A stretch of 48,470 bases of DNA from Bradyrhizobium cajani (lineage in GTDB: Bacteria > Pseudomonadota > Alphaproteobacteria > Rhizobiales > Xanthobacteraceae): assembly GCF_009759665.1 (NCBI RefSeq), contig NZ_WQNE01000046.1:1-48470 (forward strand). Reading direction: 5' to 3'. Positions 14,919 to 23,360 of this stretch are shown here, piece by piece. The translations under genes were made by a program, and so were the position numbers. Under the pieces are notes generated by a model. That model saw only the letters and a program-made list of their open reading frames with translations, was not told the DNA's origin and did no database searches. Numbering within the stretch: position 1 is the first letter of the stretch; every line of letters starts with the position of its first letter.

Positions 14919-16822
14919 GAATGCAATTTGCGGCGCGGGCGGCCGGCCGGCTGCGACGGCGCGGTATGCGTCTCGCTGAACAGCTCGGCGAGCTTCTCGG
15001 TGATGGCGCCGCCGAGCTCCTCGGCGTCCACGATCGTCACCGCGCGGCGATAGTAGCGCGTGACATCATGGCCGATGCCGATCGCGATCAGCTCGACCGG
15101 TGAGCGGGTCTCGATCTCCTCGATGATGTGGCGCAGGTGCCGCTCGAGATAGTTGCCGGGATTGACCGACAGCGTGGAATCGTCGACCGGCGCGCCGTCC
15201 GAGATCATCATCAGGATCTTGCGCTGCTCGGGCCGGCCGAGCAGGCGCTTGTGCGCCCAGTCCAGCGCCTCGCCGTCGATGTTTTCCTTGAGCAGGCCCT
15301 CGCGCATCATCAGGCCGAGGTTCTTTCGCGCACGGCGCCAGGGCGCGTCGGCGGATTTGTAGATGATGTGGCGGAGATCGTTGAGGCGGCCGGGGTTGGC
15401 CGGCTTGCCGGCGGCAAGCCACGCCTCACGCGATTGGCCGCCCTTCCAGGCGCGCGTGGTGAAGCCCAGAATCTCAACCTTGACGCCGCAGCGCTCCAGC
15501 GTGCGGGCGAGAATGTCGGCGCAGGTCGCGGCCACCGTGATCGGGCGTCCGCGCATCGAGCCGGAATTGTCGAGCAGCAGCGTCACCACGGTGTCGCGGA
15601 ACGTTGCCTCCTTCTCGTGCATGAAGGACAGCGGATGATAGGGATCGGTGACGACGCGCGACAGCCGCGCGGGATCCAAAATGCCTTCTTCGAGGTCGAA
15701 CTCCCAGGCGCGGTTCTGCTGCGCCATCAGGCGGCGCTGCAGACGGTTGGCGAGACGGGCGACGATTCCTTGCAGATGCGCGAGCTGCTTGTCGAGATAG
15801 GCGCGCAGGCGCTCCAGCTCGTCATGGTCGCAGAGATCCTCGGCGGCGATGACCTCGTCGAATTTCGGCGCAAAGGCATGGTATTCCGGCCCGCGCGGCT
15901 CGTTCCTGCCGTGCGAATTCGGACGCGTCGCCTCGCCCGGCGTCTCGTCGTCGCCGAGCTCGCCGTCGTCGAAGGTGTCCGAGGTCGAGGCCTGCGCGCT
16001 TTCCATCGCGCTCTCGCTCATCTCTTCCGAGGTCGCCTGCGCCTGGTCGGCGCTCATCTCCTGGGCGGCGTCGGAATCGGGCGAGCCTTCGGCGCCCGAC
16101 TGGTCGTTGTCGCCGTCCTGGTTCTCGTCGTTGTCGTCATTGTCTTCGCTGTCGGCGTTGCGCTCGTCGCCGAGCTCGAGCGCCGAGAGCAGATCGTGCA
16201 CGGCATCGCCGAACCTGGTCTGGTCCTCGACCACGCTGTCGAGCCGGTCGAGCCGCCGTCCGATCTTGTCCTCGAGAATGGGCCGCCAGAGATCGACCAT
16301 CTTCTTGGCCGCGGCCGGCGGCGCCATGCCGGTCAGGCGCTCGCGCACCAGCATCGCCAGCGCGTCGGCCAGCGGCGCGTCGGCGCGGTCGGTGATCTCG
16401 TCGAACTTGCCGCGATGGAAATGGTCGTCGAGCATCGCGGTGAGGTTCTTGGCAACGCCCGCCATGCGGCGCGCGCCGATCGCCTCGACCCGCGCCTGCT
16501 CCACCGCCTCGAACACGCCGCGTGCCTGCGGATTGCCGGGCATCAGCTTGCGATGAACTTTCGGGTCGTGACAGGCGATCTTGAGCGCGATGGAATCGGC
16601 ATGGCCGCGCACGACCGCGGCGTCGCGCTTGGTCATTTTCCGCGCGGGCTCGGGCAGCCGTGCCTTGCCCGGCGCAAGCCCCGGCCGCTCGGCGGCGAAG
16701 GAGACCTCGAGCTCGGGCGATTTCGCGATCGCCTTGAGGCAGCTGGCCACCGAGCGCTTGAACGGCTCGGTCGGCGCTTCCTTGGAGTTACGGAACTTGG
16801 AGTTGGATGATGATGTGCTCAT
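14915..16822 (-). CDS. cobT: Aerobic cobaltochelatase subunit CobT
   Basis: CobT joins CobS in the AAA+/VWA complex that, with CobN, inserts cobalt into hydrogenobyrinate a,c-diamide in aerobic cobalamin synthesis. The 635-residue product has the N-terminal CobT region, a very acidic central linker at about residues 225-315 (runs of D, E, N and S), and a C-terminal von Willebrand A domain with the metal-site motif DNSGSM at 418-423. The ATG start overlaps the stop of the GNAT gene (ATGA) and its stop overlaps the phytase-like start. cobS lies upstream in the same operon. cobN is not in the window. Confidence 0.96.
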   Translation of the reverse strand: MSTSSSNSKFRNSKEAPTEPFKRSVASCLKAIAKSPELEVSFAAERPGLAPGKARLPEPARKMTKRDAAVVRGHADSIALKIACHDPKVHRKLMPGNPQARGVFEAVEQARVEAIGARRMAGVAKNLTAMLDDHFHRGKFDEITDRADAPLADALAMLVRERLTGMAPPAAAKKMVDLWRPILEDKIGRRLDRLDSVVEDQTRFGDAVHDLLSALELGDERNADSEDNDDNDENQDGDNDQSGAEGSPDSDAAQEMSADQAQATSEEMSESAMESAQASTSDTFDDGELGDDETPGEATRPNSHGRNEPRGPEYHAFAPKFDEVIAAEDLCDHDELERLRAYLDKQLAHLQGIVARLANRLQRRLMAQQNRAWEFDLEEGILDPARLSRVVTDPYHPLSFMHEKEATFRDTVVTLLLDNSGSMRGRPITVAATCADILARTLERCGVKVEILGFTTRAWKGGQSREAWLAAGKPANPGRLNDLRHIIYKSADAPWRRARKNLGLMMREGLLKENIDGEALDWAHKRLLGRPEQRKILMMISDGAPVDDSTLSVNPGNYLERHLRHIIEEIETRSPVELIAIGIGHDVTRYYRRAVTIVDAEELGGAITEKLAELFSETHTAPSQPAGRPRRKLHS

Positions 16823-17229
16823 AGCGACTTCGTAAACGAATGGCGCGTCACGCCGCCGGGATAGCCCTTGAGGGTGCCGAATTCCTCGTACCCGCAGGAA
16901 CGATAGAAGCCCGGCGCCTGGAAACTCATCGTGTCGACATGGGCCTGGACCGCGCCCTGCCGCCTTGCCTCATCCTCGATCGCCGCGATCAGCTTCGTAC
17001 CCAAACCCTTGCCGCGCTGCTTCTGGTCGATCCAGAAATACTGGATGAACAGAACGGTGGCCCAGAGGTGCCCGACGATGCCGCCGACGATCTTGCCGCG
17101 ATCCTTCAGTGAAACCGCGATGCTCTTGACCGACTGCTTGCCAAAGTGCTCGTCGTTATAGCCGCCGAGCCCGGCGAGCACAGCCTTCTTGGTGGTCCCA
17201 ATGGTGCGCTCGACGGTGATGGTTGGCAT
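16819..17229 (-). CDS. GNAT-family N-acetyltransferase
   Basis: The 136-residue product is a compact GNAT domain. The acetyl-CoA-binding motif A is seen as QKQRGKGLGTKLI at about residues 74-86, followed by the SFQAPGFYRSCGYEE motif B. The substrate is unknown. It is inserted between cobS (3-base gap) and cobT (4-base ATGA overlap), so all three are co-translated. Whether it acts in cobalamin synthesis or simply rides in the operon cannot be told from sequence. Confidence 0.88.
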   Translation of the reverse strand: MPTITVERTIGTTKKAVLAGLGGYNDEHFGKQSVKSIAVSLKDRGKIVGGIVGHLWATVLFIQYFWIDQKQRGKGLGTKLIAAIEDEARRQGAVQAHVDTMSFQAPGFYRSCGYEEFGTLKGYPGGVTRHSFTKSL

Positions 17230-17232
17230 GGT

Positions 17233-18231
17233 CTAGCTGAGTGCCACGTTCACCGCCGATTCCGGCAGCTCCGCGTTGAAGCAGCGCTGATAGAACTCGG
17301 CGACCAGCGGACGCTCGAGCTCGTCGCACTTGTTGAGGAAGGTGACGCGGAAAGCGAAGCCGATATCGCCGAAGATGTCGGCGTTCTCCGCCCAGGTGAT
17401 CACCGTGCGCGGGCTCATCACCGTCGACAGATCGCCATTGGCGAAGGCGTTGCGGGTGAGATCGGCAAGACGCACCATCTTGTTGACGATGTCGCGGCCC
17501 TCCTGGGTGCGATAGTGCTTGGCCTTGGCCAGCACGATCTCCACTTCCTCGTCATGGCTGAGATAGTTCAGCGTGGTCACGATCGACCAGCGGTCCATCT
17601 GGCCCTGGTTGATCTGCTGGGTGCCGTGATAGAGGCCCGAGGTGTCGCCGAGGCCGACCGTGTTGGCGGTCGAGAACAGGCGGAACGCCGGATGCGGCTT
17701 GATCACCTTGTTCTGGTCGAGCAGCGTCAGGCGGCCGGAGACCTCCAGCACGCGCTGGATCACGAACATCACGTCCGGGCGGCCGGCGTCGTATTCGTCG
17801 AACACCAGCGCGACGTTGTTCTGGAGCGCCCAGGGCAGGATGCCGTCGCGGAATTCGGTGACCTGCTTGCCGTCGCGGACCACGATCGAGTCCTTGCCGA
17901 CGAGGTCGATACGGCTGATGTGGCTGTCGAGGTTGACGCGCACGCAGGGCCAGTTCAGCCGCGCGGCGACCTGCTCGATATGGGTGGACTTGCCGGTGCC
18001 GTGATAGCCGGTCACCATCACGCGGCGGTTGCGGGCAAAGCCGGCGAGAATGGCGAGCGTGGTGGCGCGGTCGAAGCGGTAGTCGGAGTCGACTTCGGGC
18101 ACATGAGGATCGACTTCGGAATAGGCCGGCACTTCGAGATCGCTGTCGATCCCGAATACCTGGCGCACCGACACCTTCATGTCGGGCAGACCGGAAACTT
18201 CCTCAACTTTGGACATGGCGGCGGTCGTCAT
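17233..18231 (-). CDS. cobS: Aerobic cobaltochelatase subunit CobS
   Basis: CobS is the AAA+ ATPase of the cobaltochelatase. The 332-residue product contains Walker A GYHGTGKST at residues 75-83, Walker B LVFDEYDAGRPD, and the family block VSVRQVFGIDSDLEVPAY near the N-terminus. ATG 18231 is chosen because GGAGGATT lies six bases upstream; ATG 18216 is a weaker option. It is the first gene of the operon cobS-GNAT-cobT-phytase-like. The 300-base divergent space to dedA contains no cobalamin riboswitch that I can see. Confidence 0.96.
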   Translation of the reverse strand: MTTAAMSKVEEVSGLPDMKVSVRQVFGIDSDLEVPAYSEVDPHVPEVDSDYRFDRATTLAILAGFARNRRVMVTGYHGTGKSTHIEQVAARLNWPCVRVNLDSHISRIDLVGKDSIVVRDGKQVTEFRDGILPWALQNNVALVFDEYDAGRPDVMFVIQRVLEVSGRLTLLDQNKVIKPHPAFRLFSTANTVGLGDTSGLYHGTQQINQGQMDRWSIVTTLNYLSHDEEVEIVLAKAKHYRTQEGRDIVNKMVRLADLTRNAFANGDLSTVMSPRTVITWAENADIFGDIGFAFRVTFLNKCDELERPLVAEFYQRCFNAELPESAVNVALS

Positions 18232-18531
18232 CAATCCTCCGAGGTCCCGGGCGGTCCCGAAACCGGTTATTCGCACGTTGGCTGCGGCTGGGTGCTGAAA
18301 ATCAACCTATCAGAGACAACGTGCTGGCAGAAGCCCGGCCACCAATCAAAGTTCCGTTGTCTTTTCATTTAGATAGGCAAGGAACGCAGTTTTTGGAGGG
18401 CTGCCTTGCGAATCACGCTCGATTTTCGGCCCCGGATGCCTGGCCTGTCCAAGCGAATGGTATTTTTGCCGCCGCCGCTTACTTATGTAGGTGCCTGAAC
18501 CCGAAAGCCCAGCCCCCGCGACAGAGACGAC
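18232..18531. other. Divergent intergenic region cobS/dedA
   Basis: Three hundred bases between two divergently read genes. The part 18280-18400 is less GC-rich than its surroundings and should hold both promoters, but I find no convincing -35/-10 pair, no B12 riboswitch core and no coding frame with a good start. Confidence 0.5.
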
Positions 18532-19191
18532 GTGACGTCCTTCCTCGATCCCCTCATCTCGTTCGTCGCAGCCCATCCATGGCTGGCCTACCTGACCCTG
18601 TTCCTGGCAGCGCTGCTCGAAGCCGTGCCGGTGGTGGGCTCGGTGGTGCCGGGCTCGACCATTATCCTGGCGCTGAGCGCGCTGGTCCCCGGCGGCGAAC
18701 TGAAGCTTCCTTTCGTGCTGCTGGCGGCCGCGTTCGGCGCGGTGCTGGGAGACGGCTCGGCCTACTGGATCGGGCACCGGCGCCAGCGCGAGATCCTCAA
18801 CACCTGGCCCCTGACCAACTATCCGCGCGTGGTCGCGGAGAGCGAGAGCTTCTTCCGCCGCTTCGGCACCTGGGCCGTGTTCTTCGCCCGCTTCGTCCCG
18901 CCGATCCGCGCCTTCGTGCCCGTCACCGCCGGCGCGCTGGGCATGGCGCCGGCGAAATTCTACGCGGTGAACATCCCGGCGATCCTGGTCTGGGCGCCGG
19001 CGCATGTGCTGCCGGGCGTGCTGGCGGTGTCGGCACTGCACGAATATGCCGGGCTGCACCATCATGAGCATGTCGGCAAGCATATCTGGATTTTGACGGT
19101 GGTGGCTGTTGCGATCATCGGCGGCCTTGGCATCTGGTACTACCGCCGACGGCGGAACGGCGTCGCCGCGACGGCCAAGCCGCGAGCTTAG
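18532..19191 (+). CDS. DedA family membrane protein
   Basis: The 219-residue inner-membrane protein belongs to the DedA/SNARE-associated family (VTT domain), whose members act as lipid transporters or keep membrane potential. Seen are the hydrophobic reentrant segment with PVVGSVVPGSTIILALSALV near residues 35-55, the GDGSAYWIGHR block, and the conserved FARFVPPIRAFVPVTAG around 120-137 with its Arg-Pro residues. A final membrane helix ends in basic RRRRNG. It starts at GTG 18532. It is monocistronic and followed by repeat elements. Confidence 0.92.
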   Translation: MTSFLDPLISFVAAHPWLAYLTLFLAALLEAVPVVGSVVPGSTIILALSALVPGGELKLPFVLLAAAFGAVLGDGSAYWIGHRRQREILNTWPLTNYPRVVAESESFFRRFGTWAVFFARFVPPIRAFVPVTAGALGMAPAKFYAVNIPAILVWAPAHVLPGVLAVSALHEYAGLHHHEHVGKHIWILTVVAVAIIGGLGIWYYRRRRNGVAATAKPRA

Positions 19192-19196
19192 ATCTT

Positions 19197-19378
19197 ACCC
19201 TCCCCTAAAGGGGTCCGAGACGAGCGAAGCTCGCTCGTGGGTCGGCTCACATGAAGCGTAGCGGAATGTGAGACGGGGTGGGGTGACGGTCTCTCCACAA
19301 CGAACACCGCCCGAGTGGAGAGATCACCCCACCCCGCTCGCGTTTCGCGCGATCGACCCTCCCCCTCCAGGGGAGGGT
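19197..19378 (+). repeat. 182-base inverted-repeat element
   Basis: Terminal accctcccct (19197-19206) and aggggagggt (19369-19378) are inverse copies. Inside, acggggtggggtgacggtctctcc pairs with ggagagatcaccccaccccg (19321-19340 region). The resulting long hairpin is non-coding. With the next unit it fills the 243 bases between dedA and the citrate synthase-family stop. Confidence 0.75.
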
Positions 19379-19392
19379 GGCAGCCGGGCCTG

Positions 19393-19433
19393 CATGGTTC
19401 GAGACGCGCGTTCCGCGCTCCTCACCATGAGGG
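19393..19433 (+). repeat. Hairpin repeat (catggttcgagacgcgcg...), third unit of the family
   Basis: The arms catggttcgagacgcgcg and cgcgctcctcaccatgagg partly pair. It belongs to the same family as 6761-6806 and 6852-6895, and it ends two bases before the stop codon of the convergent-side gene at 19435. Confidence 0.65.
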
Positions 19434-19434
19434 T

Positions 19435-20664
19435 CTAGCTCTTGGAATCCGCAGCTCCCGCCCGCCGCCCCGGCGCAGGCCCGACATACCGCGCCCGCGG
19501 CCGGATCAGCTTGCCGAACTGCAACTGCTCGCTGGCGTGGGCGATCCAGCCGACGCTGCGGGCCATTGCGAACAGGGCGAGCTCACTGCCCGCCGGCAGG
19601 CGCAGCGCGTGCACGAGGACCGCGAGGACGTAGTCGATATTGACGAATTCGCCGGTCGCCTCCGCGATCCGCTCCGGCACCTCGCGGGTGAATTTGCGCG
19701 GTGCCCCAGTTCGCGCCAGCGCGTTGAGCAGCGACTGCGCGCGCGGATCGCCGCGCTTGTAGACGCCGTGGCCGAAGCCGGCAAAGCGCTCGCCGAGCGC
19801 GACGCGCTCGCGCACCAGCGGCTCGACGTCGCGATCGACCAGCGCTTTGACGAGCTGCGAGGCCAGTACGCCGGCGCCGCCATGCTTCGGCCCCTTCAGC
19901 GCGGCGAGGCCGGCAATGACGGAATCGTAGAGATTGAGGCCGGTCGAGGCCGCACAGCGCGCGGTGAAGGTGGAGGCGTTCAATTCGTGGTCGGCGAGCA
20001 GCACCAGCGCGCGACGAATGAGGTCGGACGCATGCTTGTTGTCCGGCGCCCAGACCCGCGCAATCTGCTGATGCAGCGGCTCGGACGACGGCTCGGCGTT
20101 GAGCATGGTCGCGACCAGCAGCCGGACGATGCGCGCGCCGACCAGCGCGCGGCCCTCGGGCGCGCGGGTGAAGGCACGCGAATCGGCACTCGTTGCCAGC
20201 GCCAGCACGGCGATGGCGCGGTCGATCGGCGCGGCTCTGCGCGCGGCCTCTGCGATCGCCCGCATCTCGTCGGAGATCTCGGGCAAATTGTCCGGCGCGA
20301 AGGGATCGACGCCGGAGACGTCCCACAGCAGCGTCGCCGTGTGCTCCAGCGTGTCGTTCTCGGCGAGATCGACGCAGTTGACGCCGCGATAGATCGCGCC
20401 GGCCTCGGTGATGGTCGAGATCTCAGTGTCCATGACCGGCAGGTCGGCGTCGAAGCTGCGCAGCCCCCGCGGCTCCGGCGAGGGCACCCGCCGCTCCTTG
20501 AGCGCGCGGACGTCCTCGGCGCGGTAGCGGTTCTTGCGCGAATCCGGCGTCGGCTCGGAGCGGATCAGGCCGCGGCTGACATAGGCGTAGAGCGTGGCCG
20601 GCGAGATCGCGAGCTCGGCCGCGGCTTCCCGGGCGGAGAGGTACAGCGCCGAAGAATTTTTCAT
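19435..20664 (-). CDS. Citrate synthase-family protein fused to an N-terminal HTH domain
   Basis: The 409-residue product has a MerR/excisionase-like HTH at about residues 8-45 (YLSAREAAAELAISPATLYA) joined to a citrate synthase domain that condenses acetyl-CoA-type thioesters with an oxo-acid. Citrate-synthase landmarks are HELNASTFTAR with one catalytic His, the GFGHGVYKRGDPRA block with the second, and NIDYVLAVL with the Asp region. It is close to the usual length of short citrate/methylcitrate synthases plus the HTH. ATG 20664 has no ribosome-binding site and lies two bases from an inverted repeat, so the transcript may be leaderless. It diverges from a second citrate synthase gene. Autoregulation by the fused HTH is an inference. 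Confidence 0.88.
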   Translation of the reverse strand: MKNSSALYLSAREAAAELAISPATLYAYVSRGLIRSEPTPDSRKNRYRAEDVRALKERRVPSPEPRGLRSFDADLPVMDTEISTITEAGAIYRGVNCVDLAENDTLEHTATLLWDVSGVDPFAPDNLPEISDEMRAIAEAARRAAPIDRAIAVLALATSADSRAFTRAPEGRALVGARIVRLLVATMLNAEPSSEPLHQQIARVWAPDNKHASDLIRRALVLLADHELNASTFTARCAASTGLNLYDSVIAGLAALKGPKHGGAGVLASQLVKALVDRDVEPLVRERVALGERFAGFGHGVYKRGDPRAQSLLNALARTGAPRKFTREVPERIAEATGEFVNIDYVLAVLVHALRLPAGSELALFAMARSVGWIAHASEQLQFGKLIRPRARYVGPAPGRRAGAADSKS

Positions 20665-20665
20665 A

Positions 20666-20695
20666 TTGATTTATGTAATCAAGATTGATCAATCT
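20666..20695. promoter_or_regulatory. Double palindrome between divergent citrate synthase genes
   Basis: Two adjacent dyads: ttgatt-5-aatcaa at 20666-20682 and the perfect 14-base palindrome agattgatcaatct at 20682-20695. Both repeat the half-site TTGAT/ATCAA. They lie in the 76-base control region between the two starts and are likely operators, perhaps for the HTH domain of the left gene. Confidence 0.65.
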
Positions 20696-20740
20696 GTCGA
20701 GAGGCCTGACCTTTCCTGCATTGGAAAGGAGATTTGGGCC

Positions 20741-21835
20741 ATGAACATCCACCTCACCAAGAGCCAGATCGGGCTGGACGGCGTTCCCGCGGCTGAGACC
20801 GTGCTGAGCCATGTCGATGGCGAGCGCGGCGAACTGATCATCGCCGGCGAACACATCGGCAGCCTCGCCGCCAAATCGAGCTTCGAGGGCGTCACCGCCC
20901 GGCTCTGGAACGGCGCCAGCAAAACTGCACTGAGCGAAGCCAATGTGCGGGCGAGCCTGGGCGCCGCGCGCGAGCGCGCCTTCGCGCGATTGCCGGAGCT
21001 TTTGCCGGCGACACAAGGCATCGGCATCATCGACGGGTTTCGCGCAGCCGTCGCCGGGCTTCGTGCGGAGCATGGCCTCGAGCACGAGGCGACCATCGTC
21101 GGCGCGTTTCCGGTGATCGCGGGCGCGCTGGTCCGCCGCGCGACGGGGTTGGAGCCGGTCGCGCCCGATCCCAGCGTGAGCCATGCCGCCGACACGCTGC
21201 GTATGCTGCACGGACGCGCGCCTGCAGCGCGCGAGGTCACCGCGCTCGATGCCTATCTCGTCACCGTCTGCGACCACGGCATGAATGCCTCGACCTTCAC
21301 GACGCGCGTGGTGGCCTCGACGCAGGCCGATCTGTTCGCCGCCGTGACCGCGGGCTATTGCGCGCTCACCGGCCCCTTGCACGGCGGCGCGCCCGAACCG
21401 GTGCTGGAAATGCTCGACGCGATCGGCTCGCGCGAGCGCATCCAGTCCTGGGTGGATGCGGCGCTGGCACGCGGCGAGCGGATGATGGGCTTTGGTCACC
21501 GCGTCTATCGCGTGCGCGACCCGCGCGCCGACGTGCTGAAGACAGCGATCGAGGCACTGGCTTCCAACGGCGCCGACCTGCCCTTCGCCGGCGAGGTCGA
21601 GGCCTATATCCGCAGCGCCCTGCGCAAGAAGAATCCGGACCGGCCGCTGGAGACCAATGTCGAGTTCTTCACCGCGATCCTGCTCGATGCGCTCGCGATT
21701 CCGAGGCAGGCCTTCACGCCGATCTTTGCGGTGGCGCGCGCTGCAGGATGGACCGCGCATGCACGCGAACAGCAGCGGACAGGGCGCCTGATCCGGCCGA
21801 GCTCGTCGTATGTGGGGGCGATGCCGGAGGGGTGA
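20741..21835 (+). CDS. Citrate synthase-family protein without HTH domain
   Basis: The 364-residue product is a citrate synthase-like enzyme: CDHGMNASTFTTRVVAST with the first catalytic His, GFGHRVYRVRDPRA with the second, and TNVEFFTAILLDALAI with the Asp/Glu region. It is shorter than the hexameric Gram-negative GltA (about 430) and resembles paralogues used for 2-methylcitrate or other substrates. ATG 20741 has AAGGAGA at 20726-20732. It is divergent from the HTH-fused paralogue at 20664, with which it may form a mixed complex or be co-regulated. The exact acyl-CoA substrate is not decided by sequence. Confidence 0.9.
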   Translation: MNIHLTKSQIGLDGVPAAETVLSHVDGERGELIIAGEHIGSLAAKSSFEGVTARLWNGASKTALSEANVRASLGAARERAFARLPELLPATQGIGIIDGFRAAVAGLRAEHGLEHEATIVGAFPVIAGALVRRATGLEPVAPDPSVSHAADTLRMLHGRAPAAREVTALDAYLVTVCDHGMNASTFTTRVVASTQADLFAAVTAGYCALTGPLHGGAPEPVLEMLDAIGSRERIQSWVDAALARGERMMGFGHRVYRVRDPRADVLKTAIEALASNGADLPFAGEVEAYIRSALRKKNPDRPLETNVEFFTAILLDALAIPRQAFTPIFAVARAAGWTAHAREQQRTGRLIRPSSSYVGAMPEG

Positions 21836-21842
21836 TGAATGC

Positions 21843-21928
21843 GTAGTCCGGATGGAGCGAAGCGCAATCCGGGAAAGTGGTCGTTGTGTGAGAAGCCCCG
21901 GATTACGCTTACGCTCCATCCGGGCTAC
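21843..21928 (+). repeat. Hairpin repeat (gtagcccggatggagcg...), copy 1
   Basis: The left arm gtagtccggatggagcg pairs with right arm cgctccatccgggctac; inner arms gcgcaatccggg/cccggattacgc also pair. Copies at 27841-27926 and 40989-41076 have nearly the same length (86-88 bases). Confidence 0.85.
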
Positions 21929-21950
21929 GGGGCGGCGTTCCCCACTCCGC

Positions 21951-22115
21951 CGTCGTCCCTGCGAACGCAGGGACCCATACCGCGTGATCTATCGGTGAAA
22001 TGAAGGTGTGCGTACCGCGGGAAGACACGATTCACTGCGAGTCTTCGCCAAAGCTCTCCCTGTGGCTATGGGTCCCGGATCGGCGCTCCGCTTCGCTGCG
22101 CTTGTCCGGGACGAC
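21951..22115 (+). repeat. 165-base repeat with cgtcgtccctgcgaacgcag end, copy 1
   Basis: It starts cgtcgtccctgcgaacgcag and ends gcttgtccgggacgac. An inverted second copy lies at 41104-41276 (starting gtcgtcccggacaagcgc and ending ccctgcgttcgcagggacgac). With the hairpin at 21843 it fills the 325-base space before the DnaJ gene stop, where I see no gene. Confidence 0.75.
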
Positions 22116-22160
22116 ACCGAGGGCGTGGCGCCGCGTGCCCACGCGGCTCTCAGCGAAGCC

Positions 22161-22796
22161 CTACGCCTCGCGCACCACCGTCTTCAGATAATTATACGCC
22201 TTGATGATCTCGATCAGGCGGTCTTCGGTGGAGCGGTCGCCGCCATTGGCGTCGGGGTGGTGCTGCTTCACCAGGGCCTTGTACTTGGTCTTGACGTCGG
22301 CGAGCGTCGCATCGGGGCCGAGGCCCATGACCTGGAGCGCCTTGCGTTCGGCATTCATCACCTTGCGCGTCTCGGCCTTGGGCTGGGCCTCCGGGCCGCG
22401 GCGCCAGTTGGCGCGGCCGTTGATCTCACTGAACATGCTGAACGGATCGAAGGCGCCGTCGATCTCGGCTTCCGAACCCTTCTTGACGCCGCCATTGGCG
22501 CCCATCTTCCAGGTCGGACGATGGCCGGTCAGCGCATCCTTCTGGTAGCGCGCGACGGCATCGGCATTCATGCCCGAGAAGAAATTGTAGTTCTGGTTGT
22601 ACTCGCGCACGTGATCGAGGCAGAAGTGCCAGTACTCGCGCGAATTCTCGCGCCCCTTCGGCGCGCGGTGGCTGCCCTTGTTCTGGCAGCCCGTCCATTC
22701 GCAGGCGACCACCGTCTCGCGCGGCTTCGCTTCCGGCTGCTTGCCTCGCGGCTTGACGCGGATGGAGTCGAAGAACTTTGATGAATCGATCGGCAT
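22161..22796 (-). CDS. DnaJ-domain protein
   Basis: The 211-residue product has its J domain at the C-terminus (about residues 155-209) with the essential HPD in VKQHHPDANGG, so it should stimulate an Hsp70. The N-terminal 100 residues carry CEWTGCQNKG and a later HFCLDHVREYN, a C-x4-C...H-x-C-x2-H pattern that may bind metal. This C-terminal J-domain layout is common in rhizobial proteins of unknown client. The start is ATG 22796. It is divergent from bolA, 118 bases apart. Confidence 0.9.
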   Translation of the reverse strand: MPIDSSKFFDSIRVKPRGKQPEAKPRETVVACEWTGCQNKGSHRAPKGRENSREYWHFCLDHVREYNQNYNFFSGMNADAVARYQKDALTGHRPTWKMGANGGVKKGSEAEIDGAFDPFSMFSEINGRANWRRGPEAQPKAETRKVMNAERKALQVMGLGPDATLADVKTKYKALVKQHHPDANGGDRSTEDRLIEIIKAYNYLKTVVREA

Positions 22797-22914
22797 GGCT
22801 GACTTTGACTACGCAATGCAAAAACCTTCAAGTCTTGACATTGCAATTAGCTGAGCACCCGGTCGCAATTACCTAGAACTCCCGGGTATTGACGGGGTGC
22901 GAACGCGCACCTTA

Positions 22915-23193
22915 ATGGCACACATGGCTATCAGAGACATTATCAGCAACAAGTTGCAGGAAGCTTTCTCGCCGGAAAGCCTGCAAGTCGTCGACGAGTC
23001 ACATTTGCATGAGGGGCACGCCGGCCACCGACCGAGCGGCGAGACGCACTTCCGTGTTTATATCGTATCTGCCGCCTTCAAAGGGAAGACCCGTGTCGAC
23101 CGCCACCGCATGATAAATTCAGCGCTGGCCGCGGAACTCTCCGGCGGCGTGCACGCACTCGCGATTCACGCGCAGGCGCCGGGGGAAGGGTAG
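22915..23193 (+). CDS. bolA: BolA family protein
   Basis: The 92-residue product is a BolA domain protein, which binds monothiol glutaredoxins with a shared iron-sulfur cluster and affects iron homeostasis and morphology. The core has the typical LQVVDESHLHEGHAGHR region with conserved histidines, followed by ETHFRVYIVSAAFKGKTRVDRHRM. ATG 22915 or 22924 could be the start; neither has a strong ribosome-binding site. It diverges from the DnaJ-domain gene; such pairing is common in Rhizobiales as far as I recall. Confidence 0.93.
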   Translation: MAHMAIRDIISNKLQEAFSPESLQVVDESHLHEGHAGHRPSGETHFRVYIVSAAFKGKTRVDRHRMINSALAAELSGGVHALAIHAQAPGEG

Positions 23194-23243
23194 CGCTCCT
23201 CACCCTCCCCTGCGAGGAGCCCTGCGGGCAGTACGAAAACGGT

Positions 23244-23328
23244 CGTCATGCCCGGGCTTGTCCCGAGCATCCACGTTTTTGGTGCAGCAAGTAAGACGCG
23301 GATGGCCGGGTCAAGCCCGGCCATGACG
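23244..23328 (+). repeat. Hairpin repeat (cgtcatgcccgggcttgtcc...), copy 2
   Basis: The arms cgtcatgcccgggcttg and caagcccggccatgacg pair across an 85-base element related to 9311-9397. It lies between two convergent genes (bolA and the CNNM-type transporter) with no gene of its own. Confidence 0.75.
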
Positions 23329-23360
23329 ATGTGGATGCTTGAGCGCCAATAGCTGCTGCG

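Noticed and set aside
18232..18531. Cobalamin riboswitch before cobS
   Set aside because: I looked for the conserved B12-box core and a long structured leader on the minus strand and found neither.
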